A stretch of 34,080 nucleotides of DNA from the NCBI GenBank assembly GCA_046705265.1, contig JBJKQL010000149.1, forward strand, positions 1-34,080. The letters are read 5' to 3'. A program made the translations under genes and the position numbers. The stretch's first letter is position 1, and each line of letters begins with the position of its first letter. The notes beneath the pieces were generated by a model. That model worked only from the letters and a program-made list of their open reading frames with translations, made no database searches and was not told the origin of the DNA. The stretch is from JAJYTL01 sp046705265. Its GTDB lineage: Bacteria > Pseudomonadota > Alphaproteobacteria > Ferrovibrionales > Ferrovibrionaceae. Positions 1 to 7,968 of this stretch are shown here, piece by piece.

Positions 1-68
1 TCAACCGCCCGAATCCTGATCGCTTCCAGCGTCTTGTGATCCAGCTTGCGCGCGTCTTGCCTCGCCAT
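1..68 (-). CDS. IS630-like transposase, N-terminal fragment (runs off window)
   Basis: On the minus strand an ATG at 68-66 opens a frame that runs off the left edge. The 22 visible residues begin MARQDARKLDHKTLEAIRIR. This matches the start of the N-terminal helix-turn-helix of IS630-family transposases, where a basic segment is followed by an 'EAIRIRAV' helix. Only the first helix is visible, so the catalytic DDE domain and intactness cannot be judged. The right terminal inverted repeat should lie between about 69 and 130 but I could not delimit it. A chromosomal HTH regulator is the main alternative. Confidence 0.65.
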   Translation of the reverse strand, partial: MARQDARKLDHKTLEAIRIRAV

Positions 69-106
69 CCAATCACTATACACTAATTCAAACACAATGT
101 GAAGAT

Positions 107-128
107 ACTTATGAACTGATTAGTAAGT
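107..128. promoter_or_regulatory. imperfect palindrome upstream of the nitronate monooxygenase
   Basis: ACTTA at 107-111 is mirrored by TAAGT at 124-128 across a 12-nt AT-rich centre, inside an AT-rich stretch (about 70-128) that contrasts with the GC-rich surroundings. It sits about 60 bp before the start codon at 187. It could be an operator or promoter element for that gene, or part of the terminal repeat of the adjacent IS630-like element. The symmetry is short and could be chance. Confidence 0.25.
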
Positions 129-186
129 GCAAAAGGCGGCGAAACTGTCGCAAGGTTCAAGCACCAGCGTAAAAGAGGGGACCCCG

Positions 187-1167
187 ATGAAGACGCGTAT
201 TACCGAGCTCTTCGGCATCCGTCATCCGATCATTCAGGGTGGCATGCATCACGTCGGCTATGCCGAGTTGGCTGCCGCGGTTTCCAACGCCGGTGCGCTC
301 GGTATCATCACCGGTCTGACCCAGCCAACGCCCGATCATCTCGCGCGCGAGATCGCGCGCTGCCGCGAGGTGACGGATCAGCCCTTCGGCGTCAACCTGA
401 CCTTTCTGCCCTCGTTTCGCAGTCCGCCCTATCCGGAATACATCCAAGCGATCATCGCGGGTGGCGTGCGTATCGTCGAGACCGCGGGCCGCAATCCCGA
501 AGCGCACCTCCCGGCGTTGAAAGCCGCGGGGGTCAAGGTGATCCATAAATGCACCTCGGTCCGTCACGCGCTCAAGGCCGAACGAATCGGCTGCGACGCG
601 GTGAGCGTCGACGGCTTCGAATGCGGCGGACACCCCGGCGAGGACGACATTCCGAACATGATCCTGTTGCCCCGCGCGGCCGAAACGCTTCACATTCCCT
701 TTGTCGCCTCTGGCGGTATGGCGGATGGGCGGAGCCTGGTTGCCGCGCTCGCGCTCGGCGCCGACGGCATGAACATGGGAACCCGCTTCATCGCGACACA
801 AGAGGCACCGGTGCATGAAAACGTCAAGCGTGCACTGGTCGAGGCCGACGAGTTGCAGACCCGCCTCATCATGCGTCCGCTGCGTAATACAGAGCGGGTC
901 CTCGACAACCGGGCGGTGGAGAAGATCCTCGAGATCGAGCACGCGAAGGGCACCGCGACGGCGATCGAAGATATCCGCCATCTGGTTTCCGGCGATCAAA
1001 GCAGGAAGGTTCTGCAGGATGGCGATCTCAATGCTGCGGCCTGGAGCTGCGGCATGGTGGCGGGGCTGATCCACGACATCCCGAGCTGCCAGGAACTGGT
1101 GAGCCGCATCATGGCCGAGGCGGAGGCGATCATCCGCGAGCGCCTCGAAGGCTTTCTCGCCGCGTAG
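187..1167 (+). CDS. nitronate monooxygenase (2-nitropropane dioxygenase family)
   Basis: This is a 326-residue FMN-dependent TIM-barrel enzyme of the nitronate monooxygenase/2-nitropropane dioxygenase family, which oxidises alkyl nitronates to carbonyl compounds and nitrite. The N-terminus has the family's 'HPIIQGGM' strand (residues 13-20). The central 'GFECGGHPG' (143-151) carries the conserved histidine of the active site. 'SGGMADGR' near residues 175-182 and 'GTRF' near 198 are the FMN phosphate-binding loops. The start at 187 is preferred over an upstream in-frame GTG at 127 because AGAGGGG at 174-180 is correctly spaced and the protein then begins like its relatives. It is cytoplasmic. 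Some members are NADH:quinone reductases or enoyl-ACP-reductase-like, so the substrate is not certain. It is convergent with the next gene. Confidence 0.88.
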   Translation: MKTRITELFGIRHPIIQGGMHHVGYAELAAAVSNAGALGIITGLTQPTPDHLAREIARCREVTDQPFGVNLTFLPSFRSPPYPEYIQAIIAGGVRIVETAGRNPEAHLPALKAAGVKVIHKCTSVRHALKAERIGCDAVSVDGFECGGHPGEDDIPNMILLPRAAETLHIPFVASGGMADGRSLVAALALGADGMNMGTRFIATQEAPVHENVKRALVEADELQTRLIMRPLRNTERVLDNRAVEKILEIEHAKGTATAIEDIRHLVSGDQSRKVLQDGDLNAAAWSCGMVAGLIHDIPSCQELVSRIMAEAEAIIRERLEGFLAA

Positions 1168-1207
1168 AGGGCTTCGCCCCGGCTATGCAACCTTTGCGGC
1201 CCGCCGC

Positions 1208-1741
1208 TCAAGCGATCCTCCGCGCGAAGAATTCGACCACGAGATCGAATTCCGGCTCGGAATCGCGTCCGCGTTCCGCGAGCCAGTGGAAGGAATCATC
1301 GGTGATCTCGCGGAAACTCCAGCGCACCGGTCGGCCCTCCTCGTCGGTGCCGTGCTGCACGATGTCGGTGCCCTCAGGCCGGCCGACCATGCGCCGATAA
1401 ACCTGGAATAAGGGGTCGGTCCAGAGAATATGCCAGTGATCGTTGCCGGGATCATAGACGCGAAGCGTGGTGCCATAGAAATCGCCGGGCGCGGGCGCAT
1501 GAGCCTCGGCATCGCGCGGCGGCACGATCCAGACATCCTGCACCGCGCGACCCTGAAGCGCCCAAGCGAAATGGATTTCGCCCCTGCGGCGCCGCAATGA
1601 TCCGTCTTTCAGACGGAGCACCGTGTCCATTTCCCAGCGCCCGACGAAGCGGCCATAGAGCGCCATCTTCTCCGCGCGATCCGGGGCTGGCCCGTCGCTC
1701 ACCAAGGCATCGATAAAGGAGGACGAGAGCGGGCGTGCCAT
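1208..1741 (-). CDS. conserved hypothetical protein (177 aa, probable beta-barrel/lipocalin-like)
   Basis: The protein has 177 residues, no signal peptide and no membrane segment. The central part is rich in alternating strands (FVGRWEMDTVLRL, IHFAWALQGRAVQDVWI, DFYGTTLRVYDP, DHWHILWTD), as in small single-domain beta-barrels of the DUF1579 or lipocalin-like type. I cannot assign a family with certainty, and no catalytic residues are evident. The start at 1741 has AGGGA about 8 nt upstream. It diverges from the AraC regulator across only 91 bp, an arrangement that often means the regulator controls this gene. Translation is clean to the stop and the coding strand is clear. Confidence 0.7.
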   Translation of the reverse strand: MARPLSSSFIDALVSDGPAPDRAEKMALYGRFVGRWEMDTVLRLKDGSLRRRRGEIHFAWALQGRAVQDVWIVPPRDAEAHAPAPGDFYGTTLRVYDPGNDHWHILWTDPLFQVYRRMVGRPEGTDIVQHGTDEEGRPVRWSFREITDDSFHWLAERGRDSEPEFDLVVEFFARRIA

Positions 1742-1832
1742 GATGTCATTCCCTATGGTGTTCGCCTTCCCGTAGCGCGACGTGCCCGGTCGCCGCTTGG
1801 GAAAAATTGCGGAAAATGGCTAAAATCACGCT

Positions 1833-2678
1833 ATGACAATGGCCATAAAATCTATGGCGGCCGGCGCCGGCTGGCGCGTGAGCGATGCGATTTGCGCCGC
1901 GGGACCACGCGACAAGCCGTTCGAGGAACGACACGATGCGATCTGCATCGCGGCGGTCACGGAGGGCACGTTCCACTACCGCTCAGCCCAAGGCGCGGCC
2001 TTGCTCGGCCCGGGCATGCTGCTCCTCGGCAACGCAGGCGATGGCTTCACATGCAGCCATGACCATGGCACCGGCGACCGTTGCCTTGCCTTTCACCTTT
2101 CGGCGACCTGTTTCGAATCCGTGCTCGACGAATTGCCGGGTGCGAAGACGATGGGTTTCAATCTGCCGCGCCTTTCGCCCTCGATCTCGCTTTTGCCGCT
2201 GCTCGCCCGGATGGAGGCGGCGCGAGACGACGGAGAGAGCGAGGAGTGGGAGGAAATCGCGCTCGACCTCGCGGCCGCGGCGATCACGGCGGCAGCCGGA
2301 ACGCCGACGTGCCTGCCATCGCCCAGTGCCCGCGATCAGCGACGCGTGAGCGACGCCATCCGGCGAATCGAGGCCGAGAGCGATCAGCCGCTAATGCTCA
2401 CCACGCTCGCGCGAGGGGTGGGATTAAGCCGCTATCATTTCCTCCGCAGTTTCCGCGCCCTGGTCGGCGCGACGCCCTATCAGTTCTTGCTCTGGCAGCG
2501 GATGCGGCAAGCGGCGATCCGGCTCCGCCGCACGACGGCGCCGGTCTCTATGATCGCCTTCGAGGCCGGTTTCGGCGATCTTTCCACCTTCAACCGCCGC
2601 TTCCGCCGCGTCATGGGGGCGAGCCCGACCGCCTATCGAGGCGCAAGGACGCGCCACTTCGGAAACAACGGTCTCTGA
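1833..2678 (+). CDS. AraC-family transcriptional regulator
   Basis: The protein has 281 residues. The N-terminal ~150 residues look like an AraC-type cupin sensor (hydrophobic strands 'GPGMLLLGNAGDGF' and 'CLAFHLSATCF'). The C-terminal ~100 residues hold the paired helix-turn-helix of the AraC/XylS family: 'RIEAESDQPLMLTTLARGVG', 'LSRYHFLRSFRALVGATPYQ', then 'IAFEAGFGDLSTFNRRFRR', ending in the usual 'GASPTAYR'. Two further in-frame ATGs (1839 and 1854) follow the first, and no strong Shine-Dalgarno decides between them. The likely target is the divergent gene at 1208-1741. The effector is unknown. The gene is convergent with the RraA-type gene, with 16 bp between stops. Confidence 0.9.
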   Translation: MTMAIKSMAAGAGWRVSDAICAAGPRDKPFEERHDAICIAAVTEGTFHYRSAQGAALLGPGMLLLGNAGDGFTCSHDHGTGDRCLAFHLSATCFESVLDELPGAKTMGFNLPRLSPSISLLPLLARMEAARDDGESEEWEEIALDLAAAAITAAAGTPTCLPSPSARDQRRVSDAIRRIEAESDQPLMLTTLARGVGLSRYHFLRSFRALVGATPYQFLLWQRMRQAAIRLRRTTAPVSMIAFEAGFGDLSTFNRRFRRVMGASPTAYRGARTRHFGNNGL

Positions 2679-2694
2679 AGGACAAGCTCGGCGG

Positions 2695-3408
2695 CTATTT
2701 CTTCCTCTGGCTCTCGGTCCAGGCCTGATAGCGCGCCCTGGTTTCGGCATTGGCGGGATAGAGGCCAGGCAACGGCACGCCGCGCTCGACCTCGGTCATG
2801 ATCCAAGCCTCGAGCCGCTCCTGCTCTACCCCCGTTTCCACCACATGATCGAGAAGCGCCTTCGGGATCACCACCGCGCCGTCTTCGTCGGCGACAATGA
2901 CGTCGTCTGGGAATACCGCGACGCCGCCGCAGGCGATCGGCTCCTGCCAATTAACGAAGGTAAGGCCGGCAACGGAAGGCGGCGCGGTGGCGCCCTGGCA
3001 CCATATCGGCAGACCGGTCTTCAGCACGCCTGCGACGTCGCGCAGCACGCCATCCGTCACCAGCGCGGTCACGCCACGCTGATGCATGCGGGCGCAAAGG
3101 ATATCGCCGAAAACCCCGGCGTCGGTCACGCCCATGGCATCGATCACCGTGATGCAGCCTGCCGGCATGTCCTCGATCGCGCCTCGGGTCGAGCGCGGCG
3201 AGGCCCAGCTTTCCGGCGTCGCCAAGTCTTCGCGCGCCGGCACGAAACGCATCGTAAAGGCAGGGCCGACGAGCCGCGGCTGGCCGGGTTTCAAGGGGCG
3301 GGTGCCGCGAAGCCAGACATTACGCAGCCCTTTTTTCAGCAGGACGGTGGTAATGGTCGCCGTAGTAATTCCTTGCAGGGTTTCGACAATTTTTGAATCG
3401 AGGGCCAT
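2695..3408 (-). CDS. RraA-family protein / HMG (CHA) aldolase-like
   Basis: The protein has 237 residues from the ATG at 3408. The frame extends upstream to 3492, but the first 28 residues look unrelated to the family, and AAGGA lies about 10 nt before 3408. The fold is that of RraA/4-hydroxy-4-methyl-2-oxoglutarate aldolase (class II pyruvate aldolase). The central 'GVFGDILCARMHQRG' and 'TDGVLRD' contain the Arg-Asp pair (R123, D124) that in HMG/CHA aldolases binds substrate and metal. Family members either cleave 4-carboxy-4-hydroxy-2-oxoadipate-type acids in protocatechuate and gallate degradation, or are non-catalytic RNase E regulators. The extra ~30-residue insertion 'PAREDLATPESWASPRSTRG' and the C-terminal tail point to the larger aldolase-like branch. 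No aromatic-ring cleavage genes adjoin it, so its pathway is open. Confidence 0.85.
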   Translation of the reverse strand: MALDSKIVETLQGITTATITTVLLKKGLRNVWLRGTRPLKPGQPRLVGPAFTMRFVPAREDLATPESWASPRSTRGAIEDMPAGCITVIDAMGVTDAGVFGDILCARMHQRGVTALVTDGVLRDVAGVLKTGLPIWCQGATAPPSVAGLTFVNWQEPIACGGVAVFPDDVIVADEDGAVVIPKALLDHVVETGVEQERLEAWIMTEVERGVPLPGLYPANAETRARYQAWTESQRKK

Positions 3409-3548
3409 GAACTGCCATTCCTTGATCGTGACGGAGGGAAGGGACCAAAACGCGCCGCCGGGAGAATAGCGCGATTGCGGATCGGCTTCCAATGCCGGCA
3501 GTATAACGCCCTATCAGGACGTGAGACGGCAGCGTAGGGATCTCAGTG

Positions 3549-4283
3549 ATGGGTGAAGCGGGGCGGCAAGCGGGCGAACTCGCAAAAGTTAAGGCGCGAA
3601 TCAAGGCTTTGGCCGAGAAGACGGTCTCGAACGGGTGCACCGAGGCGGAGGCGATGGCGGCGGCAGAAATGGTCGGCCGCCTCTTGGAGCGTTATGCGCT
3701 GTCAATGGCAGAAATCGACGTCCGCGAGGAACGCTGTGTGCAGATCGAGATCACGCTCGGCGGCAAGCAGCGCCGTCCGATCGACGGCTGCGTGCCGGCG
3801 ATCGCCCGCTTTTGCGACTGCAAGGTGTGGCTTTCGCGCGGAGCGGATGGCGTCGGCTATACCTTCTTCGGCTTCGAGCCCGATACCGCGATGGCAGGCT
3901 ATCTCTTGCAGGTGATCGACCGCGCCATGCGGTCGGAGAGCGCCCTCTTCAAGCACGGTCTGACGCGGGCCAAGGGGGCCGGCCTGCGCAAGGCCAGCAC
4001 CAGCTTCGAGCATGGCATGGCGAACCGGATCGCCGAGCGGCTTGAGGCCATGCATGCGGCGCGCGAGGCAGAGGTCGCGGCGCAGCGGACCACCGGAACG
4101 GCTCTGATCCTGGTCAAGCACCGAGTGGTGGATCAAGCCTTCCGCGAAACCGGCATTCGGCTGGTATCGGCGAGCGGCTTGCGCCGGCGCATCAACGCCG
4201 CCTATCGCCAAGGCATGGAAGCAGGCGGCCGGGTCAATCTGGACCGACCGGTCCGGGACGGGAACCGCGAGCTGATCCGCTGA
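3549..4283 (+). CDS. DUF2786-domain protein of unknown function
   Basis: The protein has 244 residues. The N-terminal ~45 residues ('KVKARIKALAEKTVSNGCTE', then 'EAMAAAEMVGRLLERYAL') are the short helical DUF2786 motif found in phage, plasmid and chromosomal proteins of unknown function. The middle ('ITLGGKQRRPIDGCVPAIAR', 'CDCKVWLSRG', 'YTFFGFEPDTAMAGYLLQVI') resembles the module that usually follows DUF2786. The tail is basic (RRRINAAYRQGMEAGGR). ATG 3549 is preceded by TAGGGA at 3535-3540; a GTG directly before it (3546) is in frame. The stop codon overlaps the next start by one base (TGATG), so the two proteins are translationally coupled. No enzymatic motif is visible. Confidence 0.8.
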   Translation: MGEAGRQAGELAKVKARIKALAEKTVSNGCTEAEAMAAAEMVGRLLERYALSMAEIDVREERCVQIEITLGGKQRRPIDGCVPAIARFCDCKVWLSRGADGVGYTFFGFEPDTAMAGYLLQVIDRAMRSESALFKHGLTRAKGAGLRKASTSFEHGMANRIAERLEAMHAAREAEVAAQRTTGTALILVKHRVVDQAFRETGIRLVSASGLRRRINAAYRQGMEAGGRVNLDRPVRDGNRELIR

Positions 4284-4717
4284 TGTCCGGACGGGATTAC
4301 CAACGAAGCCGTGTCTATGCCTGGGAAGACCGCGTGCTGGCGCCGCGCGACCGGACACGGCTCAACGTCGCCGAAACCCAGGCAATGGTGAACGCCATCT
4401 GGGCCGACATGGGGCTGCGGTTCCCGCCGAAGGTGGAACCGCTCGCACCGCAGGCGACGCGGCTCGTCGCCCAGGCCTCGCGGCTTGCCCTTCAGGTATC
4501 GGACCGCACGCCGTCCTGGTGCCTATTGCATGAGATTGCGCATGCCATGAGCATGACCCATGACGGGGCGGGGGATGGCCACGGGCCGGTTTTCATGGGG
4601 CTCTATCTGCGGCTGCTCGAGCGCTACATGCGGCTTGCCGTGGCGGATCTCGTCGCCTCGCTCGCCGAGGCCGGAATCGACGTCGACCCCGAAGCTGAGC
4701 CAATCTTCATCGACTGA
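4283..4717 (+). CDS. putative zinc metallopeptidase (HExxH, zincin-like)
   Basis: The protein has 144 residues with a clear zincin core. H83-E84-I-A-H87 is followed thirteen residues later by H100 in 'GDGHGPVF', a plausible third zinc ligand. The HExxH...HGPxF arrangement is seen in short phage- and plasmid-associated metallopeptidase-like proteins. There is no signal peptide, so a cytoplasmic protease or a non-proteolytic zinc protein is expected. The gene starts inside the stop codon of the DUF2786 gene (1-nt overlap), so the two are almost certainly co-translated and probably work together. The substrate is unknown. The N-terminus (SGRDYQRSRVYAWEDRVLAP) is hydrophilic and not recognised. 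It is convergent with the small membrane protein, 11 bp apart. Confidence 0.75.
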   Translation: MSGRDYQRSRVYAWEDRVLAPRDRTRLNVAETQAMVNAIWADMGLRFPPKVEPLAPQATRLVAQASRLALQVSDRTPSWCLLHEIAHAMSMTHDGAGDGHGPVFMGLYLRLLERYMRLAVADLVASLAEAGIDVDPEAEPIFID

Positions 4718-4728
4718 GGGCGATGCGG

Positions 4729-4914
4729 TCAATAGCGGCCCATGATCATCATGTGGCCGATGCCGCTGAACAGCGCCGCCACGAGAAACCAGATGATGGC
4801 AAGAATGAAAAAGGCGGGGATCGAGGCGATCGCCCATTTGACCATGAAGACGACCATCGACCAGAACGGCATCTTCACATCGGTGACCACCACGCGCTCG
4901 GCATTCGGATCCAT
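4729..4914 (-). CDS. small two-helix membrane protein
   Basis: This is a 61-residue protein read on the minus strand from the ATG at 4914. The in-frame ATG at 4920 directly abuts the GGGGA Shine-Dalgarno, whereas 4914 has it at 6 nt, so 4914 is preferred. After a polar N-terminus (MDPNAERVVVTDVK) come hydrophobic stretches (roughly residues 15-28 and 31-53: 'FWSMVVFMVKWAIASI', 'FFILAIIWFLVAALFSGIG') consistent with one long or two short transmembrane segments, ending MIMGRY. No family is recognised. The opposite strand shows no convincing protein, and the hydrophobic pattern with a good ribosome site makes this a real small gene. Confidence 0.65.
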   Translation of the reverse strand: MDPNAERVVVTDVKMPFWSMVVFMVKWAIASIPAFFILAIIWFLVAALFSGIGHMMIMGRY

Positions 4915-5109
4915 GGCCATTCCCCGCCGTGACATTGCCGGACGAGGATACCGCCAGGCCGCATGCCGCGCTAGTCGCGCCAAGACTCACTGTCATTGTC
5001 GCGGCCTTGATGCAGGTGCGACGCATGGCATATTTTGACGCCTGTGAGCCATTCGCGGTTGCGTTGCGAACGAACCTTACTGTCGCGATACGGTTGGGAG
5101 CTGACTGAC

Positions 5110-5766
5110 ATGTCCTACGCCTTTACGCTTGCCGGCGTCTCTGTGGCGAACATGCTCGCCATCATGAGCCCGGGTCCCGCCTTTCTCCTCGTCACCAGCA
5201 CGGCCTCCAGCCAATCGCGCGCGGTCGGCCTGGCGACGGCCCTTGGCATCGCCGCGGCGACGACACTCTGGGCCGTGGCGGCGATCTTCGGCGTCGCTAT
5301 TTTCTTGACCCGCTTCGCGACACTCTACGGCCTGGTGCAGCTTGCGGGGGGCGTTTATTTGATCTGGCTCGGCCTCGTTGCGTGGCGCGGCAAGCGGCAT
5401 GGCGGTGATCTGGCATCGACAGTGGCGGAAAGCAAGATCAGCAACGATGCTCCGGTCTCGGCGGCACGTCTCGTTCGCGCTGCGATAACGGGCCTGTCCT
5501 TGACCCTGACCAACCCGAAGGTGGTGATCTTCTTCTCAAGCATTTTTCTCGCGCTGTTCCCGGCCGAGACGCCATTCTGGGTACGCCTCGCGGCGCTCGG
5601 CATCGTGGCAATGCAGGAAACCACTTGGTACGTGGTAGTTGCTTGCGTCTTTTCGCACGCACTCGTGCAGGCCGTCTATCAACGAATCAAAAGCGGGATC
5701 GACCGCGTCATGGGCGCGGTATTCATCGCCTTCGGCGCGCGCATCGTCGCGCTTGCGCACATCTGA
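5110..5766 (+). CDS. LysE/RhtB-family exporter
   Basis: This is a 218-residue inner-membrane protein with about six hydrophobic segments and the LysE/RhtB signature near the N-terminus ('MLAIMSPGPAFLLVTSTA'). It also has the family's 'LQLAGGVYLIWLG'-like third helix (here VQLAGGVYLIWLGLVAW) and 'LTNPKVVIFFSSIF' in the middle. Family members export amino acids such as lysine, threonine, homoserine lactone or leucine. The substrate cannot be read from sequence. The ATG at 5110 has GGGAG at 5096-5100. The frame continues upstream to 5035, but that extension is hydrophilic and not family-like. It is convergent with the CBS-domain gene. Confidence 0.9.
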   Translation: MSYAFTLAGVSVANMLAIMSPGPAFLLVTSTASSQSRAVGLATALGIAAATTLWAVAAIFGVAIFLTRFATLYGLVQLAGGVYLIWLGLVAWRGKRHGGDLASTVAESKISNDAPVSAARLVRAAITGLSLTLTNPKVVIFFSSIFLALFPAETPFWVRLAALGIVAMQETTWYVVVACVFSHALVQAVYQRIKSGIDRVMGAVFIAFGARIVALAHI

Positions 5767-5799
5767 CGCAGCGCCGATCCCCGGGTTGCTTTATTCCGG

Positions 5800-6231
5800 T
5801 CAGGTTCCGACGATATAGCGGCGAAGCTCCGCCGCTTCCATCTCAGTCTTTGCGATGCGCAGCTTGACCACGTCGCCGATGGAGATGATGCCGACCAGCC
5901 GATTGTTCTTTTGCACCGGCAGATGCCGGACGCGACGGTCGGTCATTATTCCCATCACGTGCTCGATGGTCTCGTCCGGCGCGACAAAGACGACCTCTCG
6001 CGTCATCAGATCGGCCACCTTGCACTGCAAGGCCGCACCGCCTTCTCGCGCCACGCCGCGAACCAAGTCGCGCTCGGAAATAATACCGGTGACCTGATCG
6101 GCGCTGGACACCACTACAAGCGCGCCGACCCGTTCGCGATTGAGACGCTCAGCGGCGGTTTGCGCGCTTTCATCGGCATCAATGGTATGAACGCAGCTAC
6201 CCTTTGCTTTCAGGACTTGCGCTACTGTCAT
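5800..6231 (-). CDS. CBS-domain-pair protein
   Basis: The protein has 143 residues consisting almost entirely of two CBS motifs forming one Bateman module (about residues 7-60 and 73-130). The typical repeats are 'GALVVVSSADQVTGIISERD' in the first half and 'RHLPVQKNNRLVGIISIGDV' in the second. Such stand-alone CBS pairs bind adenine nucleotides (AMP, ATP or NAD) and act as energy sensors or regulators of partner proteins. The partner is not evident here. A very strong Shine-Dalgarno (GGGGAGG) lies 5 nt before the ATG at 6231, suggesting high expression. It is cytoplasmic. Confidence 0.9.
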   Translation of the reverse strand: MTVAQVLKAKGSCVHTIDADESAQTAAERLNRERVGALVVVSSADQVTGIISERDLVRGVAREGGAALQCKVADLMTREVVFVAPDETIEHVMGIMTDRRVRHLPVQKNNRLVGIISIGDVVKLRIAKTEMEAAELRRYIVGT

Positions 6232-6440
6232 AGGGACCTCCCCCCCAAGCCGGGACGGCCCTCGACGCTACCTCTGACGCCCCGCATGGGGTTCAAGACG
6301 GATTCACGCTCGGATCTAATTATGGCGCAGACCGAAACAGCCGGCAAGAAGCCCCATGCCAGGGCCGCTCGCAAAAAGACCGCGGCGGCAAGCCTCGCGC
6401 GGCGCTCGCCACATGCGCGCGAAGGCACGGCTGCGACATT

Positions 6441-7193
6441 TCAGTCGGCTGTGTCGGCTTTTCTATTCCGGGGGTCGCCCGTCTCAGACAGTCCGGCCGC
6501 AGGCTTGCACGCCTGTGCCCGGCGCGCCAGCGGCAAAACCTGATTTGCGATCAAGCTTTCCCCTTCGGTGGGCGAAACGGAAAGGCCGCCTTTGATGAAA
6601 TCGATCAAATTATCAACGAAGGGCATCAGCAGGCCCGGCAGTATATCGGCTCCGGATTGGGTCATCGAGGTCTGCCACTCAGCCAGGGCGTAAGTCATCT
6701 GGGTGCTGGAAAGAAGCAGGCGCTGATCGAGAACGGCGCGCGGCACATAGCTTAGAATCTGATGGATCAGCCGGCTCGTGCGCACCATACCTTCGTCAAA
6801 GCGACCCCGTAAGATGCCGTTGACATCGACCTGCGGGCTCAAGTTTGCTTGCGCGAGGAAGCGAACGTAGTAATCCAGGCCGCCGCTCGTAATCAGCCGT
6901 TCCGCGAGCGGACAGACGCGAACGGCAACCAGTTCGCGAAGATCATGCGAGTGGCCTTTCTCGTGGACATCCGCCAGCATCTGAAGCCGGCGTTCGTTGA
7001 TGCGCGACGTCCGCAAAGCGAAAATCGCCTCGATCAGATTCTGCCGTGAGCCGAAATGATAATGAAGTGCGGAAGTATTCTTCTGCTTGGCAGCCACCGT
7101 GATCTGCCGCAGCGAAACACCTTCGATACCTTGCTCCGCAAAAAGCCTTTCCGCCGTTTCGATCAATACCAACTTCGTGTTCCGGTTACGCAT
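6441..7193 (-). CDS. TetR-family transcriptional regulator
   Basis: The protein has 250 residues. The first ~60 carry a canonical TetR helix-turn-helix ('LIETAERLFAEQGIEGVSLR', 'QITVAAKQKNTSALHYHFGS', 'RQNLIEAIFALR'). The rest is an all-helical ligand-binding domain with no recognisable ligand signature, ending in a polar tail (RNRKADTAD). The ATG at 7193 begins directly with the HTH (MRNRNTKL). The target is not obvious. Upstream of it is a long AT-richer gap (7194-7968) followed by a GNAT gene on the other strand, and downstream the CBS gene is 209 bp away. Confidence 0.88.
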   Translation of the reverse strand: MRNRNTKLVLIETAERLFAEQGIEGVSLRQITVAAKQKNTSALHYHFGSRQNLIEAIFALRTSRINERRLQMLADVHEKGHSHDLRELVAVRVCPLAERLITSGGLDYYVRFLAQANLSPQVDVNGILRGRFDEGMVRTSRLIHQILSYVPRAVLDQRLLLSSTQMTYALAEWQTSMTQSGADILPGLLMPFVDNLIDFIKGGLSVSPTEGESLIANQVLPLARRAQACKPAAGLSETGDPRNRKADTAD

Positions 7194-7968
7194 ACGCCTT
7201 CCCCTGGCTAGCCGCCCGCATCATAGCAAGGAGCTCTTCTTTTCGAACTTTCTTGTCCGGTCTTATCGTAAGCCTATTACCAGTCCCGGTAACCCGAGGC
7301 CGGTGGAACCACATACCGCTTTCTTAACCATACATTGTCGTTTGCGTTGCCGTCTATCAAGAAGCGTGCAATCTCTGAAACGTTACAAATTGGAAAGGGG
7401 CGCTATTACAACGAAATAAAGTTATAAAGCGGAACCTCCATCGAAACGCAGCGGGCAAGATTAACAACTATCGATTGTATATCGGCAAATACCGGACGGG
7501 CTTCGCGGCCGTTCCGGGGAGATCGCCCATTTGAAGCCGCAACAGCCGCAGAGAGGGGAAAGCACGAGGCACATCCATTCGCTCGTGCTGATGTTTTCTT
7601 TTCACTCAGTCGGCGATAACTCTCCGGATGTTGTATCCACGATGGTCTGCGTCGCCTTCTGTGCCATGACGGCCATGCCCACGAGCCCCCAAATACTTGG
7701 CATCACAGTCGGCACCGCGCTTATCAAATGCCGGCCAACCGAAGCAACGACCCGGCGGGCAGATTTTTCCCGCTTGATCCCTTCGCGCCGAGAAAATCCT
7801 GCCGCGAATGCCGTCACGAAGCCGTGTCCCGGCGGCGACGGGGCGCGGAAAGTTTGGGTTTTCGGCGATCGGCACAGCTCTTGCTCGGTCGTGGCCGGAT
7901 GAGACCAAAATACCTTCGAGCCCGGCCGAGGCCGGCGGGCGAGAAGGCCAAATCGGAGCGAGCGCCCC
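7194..7968. other. 775-bp gap with no recognisable gene
   Basis: The first ~300 bases (about 7230-7530) are visibly richer in A and T than the genes on either side. They probably hold the promoter and operator of the TetR gene and possibly other regulatory DNA. The second half is GC-rich and open in several frames on both strands, but none of the translations resembles a known protein, has convincing start signals or shows a coherent composition. I find no tRNA, CRISPR or clear hairpin-plus-U-run terminator. A decayed gene in 7600-7900 is possible. Confidence 0.4.

Noticed and set aside
157..1074. Long open frame on the minus strand opposite the nitronate monooxygenase
   Set aside because: It is antisense to a well-recognised gene, has no family resemblance, and arises from GC-rich codon bias.
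7531..7902. Forward open frame in the same gap
   Set aside because: Composition is incoherent and Ser/Pro/Arg-rich, with no homology, no Shine-Dalgarno and overlap with an equally open minus-strand frame.
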